From Adineta ricciae (lineage: Eukaryota > Rotifera > Eurotatoria > Adinetida > Adinetidae), in the NCBI GenBank assembly GCA_905250025.1, contig CAJNOJ010000156.1:1-64000 (forward strand): a DNA stretch of 64,000 nt, given 5' to 3'. A model generated the notes under the pieces. That model ran no database searches. It saw only the letters and a list, made by a program, of their open reading frames with translations, and was not told the DNA's origin. Positions 62,601 to 64,000 of this stretch are shown here, in pieces; position 1 is the stretch's first letter, and each line of letters starts with the position of its first letter. The translations under genes and the position numbers were made by a program.

Positions 62601-64000
62601 ATTTAGTTTAAGTCGACGAGGTGCTCTATTTCGTAAACTCGGTTTATTTCACGATGCTCTCAACGATCTCTCATTAGCTATCTATATCGAACCATCATTT
62701 ATGGATGCTTATTGGCAACGTGCACTTATCTATATAATTTTCGAACATTACGATGAAGCATTAGACTCGTTGAATATGTGTATTAAATTCAATAAAACGC
62801 ATGCTGGCGCTTATAAACTACGTGCTGATGTTCATGCAATCAAGGGTGATTTAGCTTTGGCGAATGCAAATTATTCGCAAGCTATTCGATATAATCCAAC
62901 AGATCATGAATCATATTTTCGACGAGCACAAACTTATGAACGACGAAATGAGATTCTTTTAGCTATGGATGATTACGTACAGGTGACACGATTAAATCCA
63001 AAGAACATCGAAGCTTGGTAAGTCTGATGATTGAATATCAAATTTGAAGGGATAAATCGGTTGATTTTCCTAGGTATAAACATGCAATGTATTATTATAA
63101 TTCTGCCAATTATGACAATGCTATTGGCGATTTCAATGAATTACTGAAACGACAACCAGATCATGTATCTGCGCGTCTTCATCGTGCTCTATCAAATTTT
63201 TACCTTGAAGAATACCAATATGCTTTAAATGATTTTTCTGCTACACTTCATTATGATCCGTCGAATTGGATGGCTTATTATTATCGTGGTCTACTGCTTC
63301 GTGCATGTAATCCACATCAAGCACTGAGAGATTTCAGTATATCATTGCTATTGAATCCTGAGTATGATAATGTGGGTGCTTATCTTCATCGAGCTTTACT
63401 CTATTGTAAAGAAAATCAATTTGAAGAAGCGATTGCTGATTATGAAGCAGTAATTGTGCTCGATCGAGAACATGCACCTGCACTTTGCAATTTGGCGATT
63501 ATCTACATGAGGAAAAATGCTCAAAAAGCAATTCAGTTGTTCACACGGTCGATCCAAGCTGATCCAACGTATGTTCGAGCTTACTTTTGTCGTGCTTACT
63601 TCTACAGTCAACTCAATCAGTATCAACAGGCATACTCAGATTACACGAAAAGTAAGTCGATTAAATCAATGTTTGATTTTAACAAACAACAAATCTTTGC
63701 TTTTTAGTATATCACATGTTTCCGGATCAGAATTCATCAGTGGTATTGCGAGGCAATATGCTTTTACAAATGGGACAACTGGATCTAGCGTCGTTTTGCG
63801 TTGAAGTTGCAGCGAGTTTACAATCATTATCCGGATCAGAAGAAGATAGTCTACCATCAGCGATGAAAATGAACGCATCAAGTCCTCAACAGCAAGCTAT
63901 CGTTCACGCATTTCTTGAACATTATGATCGTGCACTCTCGATTATGGAATATGAATGTTCACTTTCGCCGACACCAGTTAACTGGCGTATGCTGGGTGGA
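59639..64000 (+). CDS. long TPR protein (TTC6-like), 3' end beyond window
   Basis: Exons 59639-60180, 60247-61095, 61152-61819, 61883-63017, 63074-63651 and 63708-64000 (continuing) are in phase, 1355 codons so far. The first 900 residues are mostly disordered, with a very acidic block (about 265-365; EEEEMDEEDA, DEQEEDEDVQDED). From about 970 to the end, consecutive tetratricopeptide repeats are visible: FSLSRRGALFRKLGLFHDAL, MDAYWQRALIYIIFEHYDEA, AGAYKLRADVHAIKGDLALA, ESYFRRAQTYERRNEILLAM, ARLHRALSNFYLEEYQYALN, VRAYFCRAYFYSQLNQYQQA. The layout recalls animal TTC6, a testis/cilium-associated TPR protein; orthology is inferred. No stop before 64000. Confidence 0.78.

Overview
This is an AT-rich animal nuclear window, densely packed with intron-containing genes. 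Most introns are 40-80 nt, with GT...AG ends and T-rich acceptors. Two large mono-ADP-ribosyltransferase/TPR paralogues, F-box/LRR genes and acceptor-like sites just before start codons fit a rotifer, most likely a bdelloid. That assignment is inferred from gene content and style. I rebuilt gene models by hand; a splice junction is called where donor, acceptor, reading phase and (where known) family alignment agree.

Layout. 0.8-8.5 kb: a small secreted cysteine-rich protein (+), a rhodopsin-like GPCR (-), BSDC1 (-) and an SLC36-type amino-acid transporter (-). 8.8-18.6 kb, all +: a two-box HMGB/Dsp1-like protein with a polyQ linker, a PTB-domain adaptor running into a lone N at 13329, a ubiquitin-like fragment, legumain, an armadillo-repeat gene running into a lone N at 17647, and an FN3 fragment. 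18.9-30.2 kb: a tectonin-repeat protein (+), then on the - strand an uncharacterised 326-aa protein, an F-box/LRR protein and two tandem ADP-ribosyltransferase-TPR proteins. 30.5-39 kb: a small membrane protein (-) head-to-head with a close same-strand run of dymeclin, Mff-like tail-anchored protein, CSTF3 and a Nudix protein. 39-53.8 kb: a VWA protein (-), an F-box/LRR gene with TMEM267 inside its first intron, MED26 (-), KRI1 (-) with an antisense gene inside its last intron, roadblock dynein light chain (+) and a two-PDZ protein (+). 54.6-64 kb: an Egalitarian-like protein (-), a 2.8-kb gene-free stretch, and a long TPR (TTC6-like) gene cut by the window end.

Most genes are housekeeping: transcription and 3'-end processing (MED26, CSTF3), ribosome biogenesis (KRI1), Golgi and mitochondrial dynamics (dymeclin, Mff), dynein transport (roadblock, Egalitarian-like), lysosomal proteolysis (legumain) and transport (SLC36). 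The least ordinary region is 24-30 kb, where the second ADP-ribosyltransferase has lost two of its three catalytic motifs while keeping the full architecture. Other points of interest are a pseudo-receiver/zinc-finger/Nudix fusion, two nested genes, and two single-N positions at which the coding content changes.
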